Under the pieces are notes generated by a model. The model made no database searches. It saw only the letters and a list, made by a program, of their open reading frames with translations, and had not been told where the DNA came from. From assembly GCA_002746395.1 (NCBI GenBank), contig NVXA01000018.1, forward strand, positions 2,359-9,682: 7,324 bases of DNA, given 5' to 3'. Positions 1 through 6,237 of this stretch are shown here, one piece after another. Numbering within the stretch: the stretch's first letter is position 1; the number at the start of each line of letters is the position of its first letter. Made by a program: the position numbers and the translations under genes. Source of the stretch: Paracoccaceae bacterium (GTDB taxonomy: Bacteria; Pseudomonadota; Alphaproteobacteria; Rhodobacterales; Rhodobacteraceae).

Positions 1-883
1 TTTGCGGAAGACACCTCCAAATATTTACAATATTTTTATACTGGTCTTCGTAATACCGTCCGCAATTATCAATCGATGCTTCCGGCTGTTTATGAAGGGA
101 AACAAAAACAAATGGGCCGTTGGGAATTTCTTTTTCGGTTTTAACAAATTTAAAGATTTCCTTGTTTAGCTCAGCGACGGCATTGAGCCTTAAACTTACA
201 AACTTTGATTTGACCGAAGTCGGGTTTGCGCTGCGCTTATTTAGGCCTCGAAGAAATTTCATCACCCTGCTTGCCCGGTGTTTTAGTGTTCTGGAGGCTT
301 CCAAACGCCTATTGTTCTGATGGAAATAGTCTGGTGCAGAAACTTGGATTTCATCCATGATACCGTCGCTGGAAAGAGGGGCCTCAGGAAGTGAAGATTG
401 GAATTCGTCAGAAAAGAAACTGAATCGCCCAATCGGCAACCGAATTGTATGAGGCATTGAATACGGAACACTTGGTGAAAGGTTTTTTGCGACTCGCGCA
501 ATCAGCATTTCATGGGCCCATGTGTATTCGCCAAAAAAGTGACGAATATCGTGTGTTCCAATAAATATAGATACAGCGGCTGCTAGTCTTTCGAGATAAT
601 CCAACCCTCCAGAAAAATCGTGCCTAAACACTCGATCACCATACAGCAATTCGTTGTACTTTAGATCGATCCCACTACGTTCGAAATTAAAAATATTCCC
701 GTATGTTGCATCTAGAACGCAATTTTCCGGCCATTTTGTAAGCAAATATTCTAAATCGCTTTCGTTCATTGCGATGAATAGAACTTTGTAGCCGTAACGG
801 GTTTGCAGATGCTGAGCAACCTCGCTGAACAAAGGTGTTTTGTCAAAGTTTGCCACAAAGCAAATCGTTGCATTGCTAGTCAT
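1..883 (-). CDS. KpsC/KpsS-like capsule polysaccharide biosynthesis protein (N-terminal 294 codons; 3' end beyond window)
   Basis: An open frame of 294 codons from ATG 883 that runs off the left edge without a stop. It starts MTSNATICFVANFDKTPLF, a Rossmann-like first strand and loop, and continues through YGYKVLFIAM (30-39). There is a basic central part (about 193-225). Near the visible end is GPFVFVSLHKQPEAS (256-270) followed by YYEDQYKNI. This resembles the F-P-L-H-x-Q-P-E-A-S block of capsule biosynthesis proteins of the Capsule_synth (PF05159) type, which include the KpsC and KpsS beta-Kdo transferases. Those enzymes use CMP-Kdo, so a CMP-ulosonate donor is plausible here, but the half that would hold the C-terminal motifs is missing. 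It overlaps the flippase gene by four bases (ATGA) and is AT-rich (35-38% GC in two 60-base stretches counted). Family assignment is from one motif recognised by eye; function is inference. Confidence 0.7.
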   Translation of the reverse strand, partial: MTSNATICFVANFDKTPLFSEVAQHLQTRYGYKVLFIAMNESDLEYLLTKWPENCVLDATYGNIFNFERSGIDLKYNELLYGDRVFRHDFSGGLDYLERLAAAVSIFIGTHDIRHFFGEYTWAHEMLIARVAKNLSPSVPYSMPHTIRLPIGRFSFFSDEFQSSLPEAPLSSDGIMDEIQVSAPDYFHQNNRRLEASRTLKHRASRVMKFLRGLNKRSANPTSVKSKFVSLRLNAVAELNKEIFKFVKTEKEIPNGPFVFVSLHKQPEASIDNCGRYYEDQYKNIVNIWRCLPQ

Positions 884-2121
884 TTGATACTCCACTCTCG
901 AACTGAGTACATAATTTTCAATGCCATAATACTGAAAAATGCACACGCCAAAGATATTGCTATTGAAACAGGGCCTAAGCCGAACGTTGCCCACTCAACG
1001 AGCAAGAAAACCGGAAGTGCGCTTAAGTTTGATAGCAGTATTTTTTTATCCATCGCAAGACTATATAAATATACGTGCGGCGGAATGGATAACGTGAAAA
1101 ACACTTGGGCCATAACAATGATTGGCAACAGGATAAAATTGTCAATATATTCAGGTTTTCCAAGGGTTATTACAAAAATACGGCCAACAATTATTATTAA
1201 TACGCCTAATAGTGACGTTAAAATAAGGACTTGCCAACTCAAGCGTATGACAATTGTTTTGAGTTTCTCAAATTCGCCTTTTCGGGCGGCGAAAACGGCG
1301 TTTGCTTGTGCCGGAACTATTAGCATTGCGTCAGCCAAGACCAAGATTGATACAGACATGCTATAGAAAATCGCATAAGCGGCCAATGCGGCGTCTTCCC
1401 AGAAAGAGGACAATAAAAACCGATCCAGAATGTTGAGGCCCCTGAACGAGATTGCTCCGATCAGGAATGGGCTTGCGGCACGAAGACCCAGATAAAAGGG
1501 GGGTAACGCTTTCCGACTGTTTGGCTCGGCTTTAATGATTGAAGCGAGCTTTGATGATGCAAATATGGTTGCCGCAATATTTCCAAATAACCATGTGATC
1601 AGGACAAATTCTATATTTCGGGTGTTGCTGAACAGGAAAAAAGAAATTGTAGTAAATATTGTCCAAGCACCGGCGCGAAGGAACAACGCAATACTCGCGT
1701 GCAAATACCTTCGCTTTGCGTTCAGTATTCGCGTTGCTTCAGCCGATAATTGTTCAGTTACGATCAGGGCGCAGATCATTATGCTGATAAAGATAGGGCG
1801 AGATGCCCAAAATCCAGGAACGAAGGCCAAAACCAGTATTAGAGGGGCCAAAGTACCGAGAGCCAGAAAACCATGTCTAAAAATTGCAGTTTTCAGAGTT
1901 TTGTTGTCACCGTCGGAAATTTCACGTGATGTGTGCGTGTGGTACTCCAAGCCAAACAGGAATACAGCGAAGTAAACGAGGCTGCTGACCAAGGCAAACA
2001 GTGCGATGTCAGACACTGTCAAGTAAGCTGCGCAAACCATGAAGAAAACGAATTTTGAGGCTAACCCTGTGACGCGAAATGCGACTGGCGCAATGCTAAT
2101 ATGCCTAGGGATTTTAATCAT
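880..2121 (-). CDS. Wzx-like polysaccharide flippase (MOP superfamily)
   Basis: A 413-residue, strongly hydrophobic inner-membrane protein with about 11-12 predicted membrane segments by eye, roughly at 12-33, 38-58, 84-102, 108-122, 143-165, 170-190, 208-226, 244-270, 293-318, 328-356, 362-380 and 384-405. The layout, the charged loop after the second segment (GLEYHTHTSRE, 57-67) and RGLNILDRFLLSSF (227-240) before the central helices match lipid-linked oligosaccharide flippases of the MOP superfamily (Wzx/RfbX type). Such proteins move undecaprenyl-PP-linked glycan units to the periplasm. The start ATG 2121 is the first possible one, since an in-frame TAA lies just upstream; its Shine-Dalgarno is poor. 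The stop overlaps the next gene (ATGA, 883-880). GC is visibly low: 28% in the 60 bases at 1141-1200. Wzx proteins diverge fast, so the substrate cannot be read from the sequence; a Pse-containing unit is inferred from context. Confidence 0.85.
   Translation of the reverse strand: MIKIPRHISIAPVAFRVTGLASKFVFFMVCAAYLTVSDIALFALVSSLVYFAVFLFGLEYHTHTSREISDGDNKTLKTAIFRHGFLALGTLAPLILVLAFVPGFWASRPIFISIMICALIVTEQLSAEATRILNAKRRYLHASIALFLRAGAWTIFTTISFFLFSNTRNIEFVLITWLFGNIAATIFASSKLASIIKAEPNSRKALPPFYLGLRAASPFLIGAISFRGLNILDRFLLSSFWEDAALAAYAIFYSMSVSILVLADAMLIVPAQANAVFAARKGEFEKLKTIVIRLSWQVLILTSLLGVLIIIVGRIFVITLGKPEYIDNFILLPIIVMAQVFFTLSIPPHVYLYSLAMDKKILLSNLSALPVFLLVEWATFGLGPVSIAISLACAFFSIMALKIMYSVREWSIK
890..893 (-). 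promoter_or_regulatory. Shine-Dalgarno (GGAG) of the capsule-type gene
   Basis: GGAG on the minus strand, six bases upstream of ATG 883 and inside the end of the flippase gene. Together with the ATGA overlap it fixes the start of the leftmost gene. Confidence 0.6.
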
Positions 2122-2201
2122 ATCTTGATGTTAATCCATTTTGCGTCGCTACCAAAGCTTGAAGCACCTGCACGTTTATACGTGTGGCAAGTCATGTAAT
2201 C

Positions 2202-2241
2202 GGGCGGTCTTGATATTAATGTGTGACTAATGTGTCCGCCC
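2202..2241 (-). other. GC-rich inverted repeat (possible hairpin) after the WaaA-like gene
   Basis: GGGCGG (2202-2207) and CCGCCC (2236-2241) are perfect complements separated by 28 bases, located just after the stop codon of the WaaA-like gene. The position fits a transcript-end or mRNA-processing hairpin. The loop is long and no U-run follows on the minus strand, so an intrinsic terminator is not supported; at most it is a weak or stabilising structure. Confidence 0.3.
2217..2235. repeat. 8-bp direct repeat TAATGTGT, 11-bp period
   Basis: TAATGTGT occurs at 2217-2224 and again at 2228-2235, one helical turn apart, in the loop of the inverted repeat. The spacing is like that of tandem operator half sites, but two 8-mers in AT-rich DNA can arise by chance. 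Confidence 0.5.
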
Positions 2242-2248
2242 TCGAAAC

Positions 2249-3589
2249 CTACCTAATGATTTCATCGATTGCTACAAGCGTTCGTGCAACAGCCCCTTTG
2301 TGGTCGTTATAAAATGCTTCGGCATGTTGATTTGCTTGTTCTGCCTGTGCAGTTATCGCCGCAACCGTTTTGCTTAGCTCTGCTATAGTTTCTACCTTTA
2401 TCAAGGCCTTTGCCTCAATCGCTGTTTCGGCGGTATGGGCAATTGTCCAAATGAAGGGGCCAACGAGGACTGTTTTTTTCAAGGCCAGAGGTTCGATCAC
2501 ATTATGCGCGCCGGAGGAGATAAAACTGCCACCGACGATGACTAAATCCGCGAGCGCCAAGTAGAAATACATCTCTCCGAGTGAATCGCCAAGTAGGACA
2601 TCGACGTCGGATAAATCCGTATCCGAGTGATCGTCGAGGGTGCTATCCAATATTTTGGACCGCTTTTGAACGGCTAGATTTTCTTGTTGTAAGAGGGTAC
2701 CCATCTGATCAAACCTTTCGGGCGCGCGCGGGACGTAAACAAACAGCGGAGGCGCATCTTGGCGGTCAGCAAATATTTTTCGAATGCGCTGGATGGCCTC
2801 GATATATTTATCATCTTCACCTTCAACGGCGCTGGCAATTGTGATGATAGTTCTACCTCGAAGGGCCTGTTCTTGCGAAAGTAACAGGTTCGCGGCGGCG
2901 GCGGTCAAGTGTTCGGGAATATTTTGGTCAAAACGCAATTCTCCGGTGACAATAACGTTCGGGGCGCCGGCGGCTTTGAAGCGTTCGGCGTCTGATGTGG
3001 ATTTGATCAGCAATCCTGTAAACCCGGTTGCGAGGTGCCCCCGCAACTTCAAATATCGTTGGTCACGCTGAAAACTTCGTAGTGGGTAGTGGCCATTACA
3101 TAGAAGCAACGGGATTTTATAACGATGTGCGCTTGCAATCATGCGTGGCCATATTTCGATCTCCATTACCAAGCCGTACTTCGGGGAAAACGCCTTGAAA
3201 AACCGCTTATATGCCCAGTTGAATTCCAGCGGCACATAGACGGGGAAAAGCTTGCCATATTTATACTCGTCGGCAAACATAGTTTGTGCGGCTGCCCGGC
3301 CTGCGGGCGTGAAATGCGTGGTGACGATTATCTCACCCTTGTCTATCAACGCCCGGATAAGGGGGGCGGCGGCGCGCATTTCGCCAAGAGATACGGCGTG
3401 TATCCAAACGGCATTTTTTGCGGATGCGGGATAGTTTCCGAAGCGTTCCCCCAAGTGATCGCTGTACCGTTTGTCTTTTCGCGCGCGGCGGTAAATATAC
3501 AGGATTACCACGGGTAATAACATCGCCATTAGCCATGAATATACCACCAGCGCAATGCGCATGGTCTTAGAGGGGAACGCTGTTTCCAT
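2249..3589 (-). CDS. WaaA/KdtA-like (GT30) glycosyltransferase; candidate pseudaminyl/ulosonate transferase
   Basis: About 446 residues with the layout of 3-deoxy-D-manno-octulosonic acid (Kdo) transferase: an N-terminal membrane anchor (about 11-33), then a GT-B fold facing the cytoplasm. Family motifs seen are HLGERFG with the presumed catalytic Glu48, IHAVSLGE (63-70), TTHFTPAG (90-97), MEIEIWPR (142-149), TGELRFD (215-221), LLGDSLGEM (332-340), VGGSFISSGAHNVIEP (352-367) and LVGPF (375-379). Classical WaaA uses CMP-Kdo to build the LPS inner core. Here several normally conserved positions differ: NGHYPLRS for N-A-R-L/M-S (165-172), SAVEGED for S-T-H-x-G-E-E (253-259), and VPRAPERF for V-P-R-H-P-E-R (286-293). 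The start is uncertain. ATG 3589, four bases after the pseI stop, is annotated; TTG 3610 overlaps pseI, and ATG 3562 gives the N-terminus most like E. coli WaaA. None has a clear Shine-Dalgarno. Its place in the pse operon suggests a CMP-Pse donor, which is inference. I leave the symbol empty because orthology to waaA is doubtful. Confidence 0.85.
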   Translation of the reverse strand: METAFPSKTMRIALVVYSWLMAMLLPVVILYIYRRARKDKRYSDHLGERFGNYPASAKNAVWIHAVSLGEMRAAAPLIRALIDKGEIIVTTHFTPAGRAAAQTMFADEYKYGKLFPVYVPLEFNWAYKRFFKAFSPKYGLVMEIEIWPRMIASAHRYKIPLLLCNGHYPLRSFQRDQRYLKLRGHLATGFTGLLIKSTSDAERFKAAGAPNVIVTGELRFDQNIPEHLTAAAANLLLSQEQALRGRTIITIASAVEGEDDKYIEAIQRIRKIFADRQDAPPLFVYVPRAPERFDQMGTLLQQENLAVQKRSKILDSTLDDHSDTDLSDVDVLLGDSLGEMYFYLALADLVIVGGSFISSGAHNVIEPLALKKTVLVGPFIWTIAHTAETAIEAKALIKVETIAELSKTVAAITAQAEQANQHAEAFYNDHKGAVARTLVAIDEIIR

Positions 3590-3593
3590 TTTA

Positions 3594-4646
3594 TTACAAC
3601 AGTTTGTCAAGAAGAACGGGTGAATTCGCAGGCGTGTCGCTTGCCACCTGCCGCCCGATCACACGATCAAGGTATTTGGGTGCTGCGCCGTATCCGGGCC
3701 GCACGCTTCTGATCGCATCGGCCGTAATAACCTCGCCAGCTTTAAGGTCTTTGACGAAATACAACGAGCGGCGAAACTTGATGTTTCCTTGTTCGGATGC
3801 CTTGCGTCCATAGTCAACGCTGCCGAGTGCGGTCCATGCGGTATAGGCGTCGCGGCAAAGGGCAGCCATTTCTGTTGGTTCCAGACTGAAACTATCATCG
3901 GGGCCACCGCCTGTGCGATCGAGGGTGAAGTGCTTTTCGATGATGGAAGATCCAAGGGCCACGCTGGTGATGGCGGTTGTGTTGTCGAGCGTGTGATCGG
4001 ACAGGCCTGTGACCAGCCCGAAACGCGCGATCATGTCAGGGATTGTCCGGAGGTTGTAATCCTCGGCTGGTGCGGGGTAACCGCTGACGCAGTGCAGGAT
4101 TGCCAGTTCCTTGCAGCCGCCTTCGCGTGCGGCTTCGATAGCTTCGGCAATTTCGTCGGCGTCGGCCAAGCCTGTCGATATAATCAAGGGTTTTCCGGTG
4201 CTGGCAGCGTAGCGTATCAACGGAAGATCGACAGCCTCGAACGAGGCGATTTTGTAGGCCGGGGCGTTCAGGTCTTCCAAAAGGTCAATCGCGGTCGGAT
4301 CGAACGGAGAGCTGAAGATCGTGATACCAGCCTTGCGGGCATGCTCGAATAATGGCGCGTGCCATTCCCAGGGCATATGGGCCTCTTGGTACAATTCGTA
4401 AAGCGTGCGCCCATCCCATAGGCCACCGGAAATTTTGAATTCTTTATCATCACAATCAAGCGTGATGGTGTCGGGGCGGTAGGTCTGAAGCTTCACCGCA
4501 CTTGCTCCGGCAGCTTTGGCCGCATCAATCAAAGCGATAGCATTTTCGATTTTACCGTTATGATTGGCGGATATTTCGGCAATGACATAAGGGGGGTGCG
4601 CGGGGCCGATTGGGTGGTTGGCTATAAAAATGCTTGGATGTGTCAT
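3594..4646 (-). CDS. pseI: PseI, pseudaminic acid synthase
   Basis: A 350-residue synthase that condenses 2,4-diacetamido-2,4,6-trideoxy-L-altrose with phosphoenolpyruvate to make pseudaminic acid in the cytoplasm. The N-terminal NeuB-type TIM barrel shows AEISANHNG (residues 23-31), KLQTYRPDT (52-60), the PseI-typical LYQEAHMPWEWH (85-96), SSPFDP (112-117), YKIAS (131-135), STG (157-159), HCVSGYPAP (185-193), GLSDHT with His218 and EKHFTLDR with His239. By homology with NeuB, these two His bind the divalent metal. A C-terminal SAF/antifreeze-like domain starts near RRSLYF (292-297) and ends with the gene, as in the family. The start is ATG 4646, overlapping the pseH stop (TAATG) with AAGGA eight bases upstream. 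An in-frame ATG at 4685 would add 13 basic residues inside pseH and is unlikely. The YQEAxxPWEW motif argues for PseI over NeuB or LegI. Confidence 0.96.
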   Translation of the reverse strand: MTHPSIFIANHPIGPAHPPYVIAEISANHNGKIENAIALIDAAKAAGASAVKLQTYRPDTITLDCDDKEFKISGGLWDGRTLYELYQEAHMPWEWHAPLFEHARKAGITIFSSPFDPTAIDLLEDLNAPAYKIASFEAVDLPLIRYAASTGKPLIISTGLADADEIAEAIEAAREGGCKELAILHCVSGYPAPAEDYNLRTIPDMIARFGLVTGLSDHTLDNTTAITSVALGSSIIEKHFTLDRTGGGPDDSFSLEPTEMAALCRDAYTAWTALGSVDYGRKASEQGNIKFRRSLYFVKDLKAGEVITADAIRSVRPGYGAAPKYLDRVIGRQVASDTPANSPVLLDKLL

Positions 4647-5182
4647 TATGCGGGTCCTTTTTCGTCTGCCATTTTGGCGCGCCATTCACTTTGGAGCAAT
4701 CCATAGTACTCAACGTCGTGGTACTTCTCACCATCGAAGTGTTGTTCGCGAAACATTCCCTCGCTCACGAATCCTAAGATTTTATGAAACCGGGTCGAAC
4801 GCGTATTTGATACTAATGCTTGGCCACAGACTTTATGTGCCCCCAAGTTCGCAAAGGCGTATTTAAGTGTCACCCTTCCAAACAGACGGCGATTATCGCG
4901 TGGGGCATCAGGTGCCAAGTAAAACCCCCATTCAACGATGCCCCCCCGTCCGACGTCGCGAAAGTTGATGAAGCCTTGAGGTTCTTCGTTAACTTCAAAA
5001 ATCAATAGGCGAGTTTTATTATCGCCCTCACGGTTTTTGAACCATTCCTGATGCTCACCCATGGATATTTCATCAGTGGTGTACATTACATTTCGTATGC
5101 TTGGATGATTGCGCCATGCTAACACCGTGCCTAGATCGTCCTTTGTCATTTTGCGGACTCTTGCAATAAGTTCAGCGGTCAA
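4646..5182 (-). CDS. pseH: PseH, UDP-4-amino-4,6-dideoxy-N-acetyl-beta-L-altrosamine N-acetyltransferase (GNAT)
   Basis: A 178-residue GNAT acetyltransferase that moves acetyl from acetyl-CoA to the 4-amino group installed by PseC. PseH hallmarks are WRNHPSIR (residues 23-30), the VMYTTDEIS and EHQEWF block (32-48), VEWGFYL (83-89), and the C-terminal NTRSTRFHKILGF (126-138) followed by EGMFREQ and YHDVEYYGLL. The start is TTG at 5182. A strong GGAGG Shine-Dalgarno (5194-5190) sits 7 bases upstream and the TTG overlaps the pseG TGA (TTGA, 5182-5179). The only in-frame ATG alternative, at 5149, lacks a good ribosome site and would cut into the N-terminus. The TAA stop shares its last base with the pseI ATG (TAATG). 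In one 60-base stretch I counted (5041-5100) GC is about 42%, lower than in the parts of pseF and pseI sampled the same way. Confidence 0.93.
   Translation of the reverse strand: MTAELIARVRKMTKDDLGTVLAWRNHPSIRNVMYTTDEISMGEHQEWFKNREGDNKTRLLIFEVNEEPQGFINFRDVGRGGIVEWGFYLAPDAPRDNRRLFGRVTLKYAFANLGAHKVCGQALVSNTRSTRFHKILGFVSEGMFREQHFDGEKYHDVEYYGLLQSEWRAKMADEKGPA
4655..4659 (-). promoter_or_regulatory. Shine-Dalgarno (AAGGA) of pseI
   Basis: AAGGA on the minus strand lies inside the end of pseH, 8 bases from ATG 4646. It supports that start against the longer in-frame ATG at 4685. Confidence 0.6.
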
Positions 5183-6237
5183 ATCATTTCCTCCAGTTCT
5201 AGGAGGACTTTTCTGACGCCATCACCATCTACCAGCTTGCTGGCGGATTGGCTAATCTGCGCCATTGTCGCTTCTTGGGGAAAAACTTCGCTAATATCAG
5301 ATATAAACCTTACCAAGATTGCGGCACCATATTCGTGAAGAGAATTCGCTATTTTTGTCTGATTATCAGCCAATACTAGAATTAGTGAAGGCAGCCCCAA
5401 ACAGCACCGCTCCCACGATGTGCTGCCCGCGGCACCAATCGCTAGATCGCTGTTTGTCATCAGTTGCGCCATATCTTTGACGTTTGTTCTGACGTCGGTT
5501 GGCCATGCCATTGTTGTGGCTTGGTGTTGAACGGATGCCAGCCACGGTGCATGTGGCCCCATGACCACCGTTATATGCAAATCATCGGGCAGATTGCAGC
5601 CTTTAAGGGCCTCTAATACTTCGCCCGTTGCGTTATGTTGATCGACGCCACCCATAGTAATTAGCAATTCTTTCAGGCGCGGTTCGTGCCGCCGCTCAAG
5701 GCTTTCTTGCCTAAGGCGTGCGAATTCCGGACGCAATAGTGCAAAATGCGGGCCGATCAGACGTTTGCAACCAGTGTTCAGCAGACCGTCATAATCGGTC
5801 TTGGTGCGGCCTAGATTTTGATCCAGCAGCAGGTCACAATCATGTGGGCGATCGGCGAGGTCATCAATAACCATAAGCTGGTTGCAATGAGGGCGCATTG
5901 CCTGCTCCCACCTGTCATCAAGGGCGTAATGATCTACGATCAGCCAATCCGGATTTGCTCCGTTCAGGGCCTCACGGGTCTGACGGGCATCTGACTGCCA
6001 AGTGGCCCCTAACCAATCCGAATATGATGTATCGTCGGTCGTGGTTCCCATTGGCAGTGTTTTCGTGCTGAACCCTTGTTGGGCAATATAGTCAATCAGA
6101 TTTCCGTCGTGGGCGCGACAGATAAACATGCATTCCATCCCTTCATTTCGCAACGCATGCGCCAGTGTTAGGCCGCGCATAACGTGGCCTGTGCCAATTT
6201 TTAGCGAAGCGTCTGCGCGAAAGGCGACCCGTTTCAT
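5179..6237 (-). CDS. pseG: PseG, UDP-2,4-diacetamido-2,4,6-trideoxy-beta-L-altropyranose hydrolase
   Basis: A 352-residue GT-B-fold hydrolase that removes UDP from the diacetamido-trideoxy-altrose intermediate and frees the sugar for PseI. The N-terminal motif RADASLKIGTGHVMRG (residues 7-22) contains His18, equivalent to the catalytic His of the characterised Campylobacter PseG. Further family motifs are VDHY (101-104), IDDLADR (124-130), LLDQN (137-141), GPHFALLRPEF (162-172), MGGVD (195-199) and the uridine-binding GAAGSTSWER (268-277), followed by DNQ (291-293). The length is normal to slightly long (about 275-350 in the family). The start ATG 6237 lies in the ATGA overlap with pseF. The end overlaps the TTG start of pseH. 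Its order between pseF and pseH matches pse operons in many proteobacteria. I see no sign of damage or fusion to another domain. Confidence 0.95.
   Translation of the reverse strand: MKRVAFRADASLKIGTGHVMRGLTLAHALRNEGMECMFICRAHDGNLIDYIAQQGFSTKTLPMGTTTDDTSYSDWLGATWQSDARQTREALNGANPDWLIVDHYALDDRWEQAMRPHCNQLMVIDDLADRPHDCDLLLDQNLGRTKTDYDGLLNTGCKRLIGPHFALLRPEFARLRQESLERRHEPRLKELLITMGGVDQHNATGEVLEALKGCNLPDDLHITVVMGPHAPWLASVQHQATTMAWPTDVRTNVKDMAQLMTNSDLAIGAAGSTSWERCCLGLPSLILVLADNQTKIANSLHEYGAAILVRFISDISEVFPQEATMAQISQSASKLVDGDGVRKVLLELEEMI
5190..5194 (-). promoter_or_regulatory. Strong Shine-Dalgarno (GGAGG) of pseH
   Basis: GGAGG on the minus strand lies within the last codons of pseG, 7 bases ahead of TTG 5182. 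It decides the non-ATG start of pseH, because the nearby ATG at 5187 is in the pseG frame and is followed by its stop two codons later. Confidence 0.75.

Larger units (their letters stand above)
2122..2248. other. Intergenic spacer between the WaaA-like gene and the flippase gene
   Basis: This is the only real gap in an otherwise overlapping gene string, 127 bases long. It holds a short direct repeat, a GC-only inverted repeat and a small palindrome (CACGT-TTAT-ACGTG, 2171-2184). I see no convincing -35/-10 pair: TTGCCA and TATAAA occur on the minus strand but are only a few bases apart. There is no T-run typical of an intrinsic terminator. It could be a readthrough spacer or hold a promoter for the last two genes; the sequence does not decide. 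Confidence 0.5.

Noticed and set aside
19..35. AAATATT-TAC-AATATTT inverted repeat
   Set aside because: It lies within the coding frame of the leftmost gene and is explained by two nearby Asn-Ile codon pairs (AAT ATT); there is no sign of a functional hairpin.
283..501. Minus-strand open frame of 72 codons
   Set aside because: It is in the wrong frame inside the leftmost capsule-type gene, whose longer frame from 883 is continuous and has a family motif.
803..1366. Plus-strand open frame of 187 codons
   Set aside because: It lies antisense to the flippase and the start of the capsule-type gene, has no recognisable family motif, and its opposite strand codes for a coherent membrane protein.
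2249..3589. Plain annotation as the housekeeping lipid A Kdo transferase (waaA)
   Set aside because: Not excluded, but the pse-operon position and changed conserved residues make a specialised paralogue more likely, so no symbol was assigned.
3590..3610. TTGACA at the end of pseI as a -35 box for the WaaA-like gene, and TTG 3610 as its start
   Set aside because: No -10-like hexamer occurs 16-18 bases downstream and the AT-rich stretch is too close. The TTG has no Shine-Dalgarno and would lie inside pseI.
3789..4352. Plus-strand open frame of 187 codons opposite pseI
   Set aside because: It is a mirror of a well-supported pseI frame; cysteine- and glycine-rich translation with no domain and no operon context.
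3594..4646. NeuB or LegI (sialic or legionaminic acid synthase) instead of PseI
   Set aside because: The YQEAxxPWEW block and the neighbouring pseF, pseG and pseH genes fit the pseudaminic acid pathway; no NeuC-type epimerase is present.
4647..4685. N-terminal extension of PseI to ATG 4685
   Set aside because: It would add a basic 13-residue stretch overlapping pseH; the ATG at 4646 has AAGGA at good spacing and gives the usual family length.
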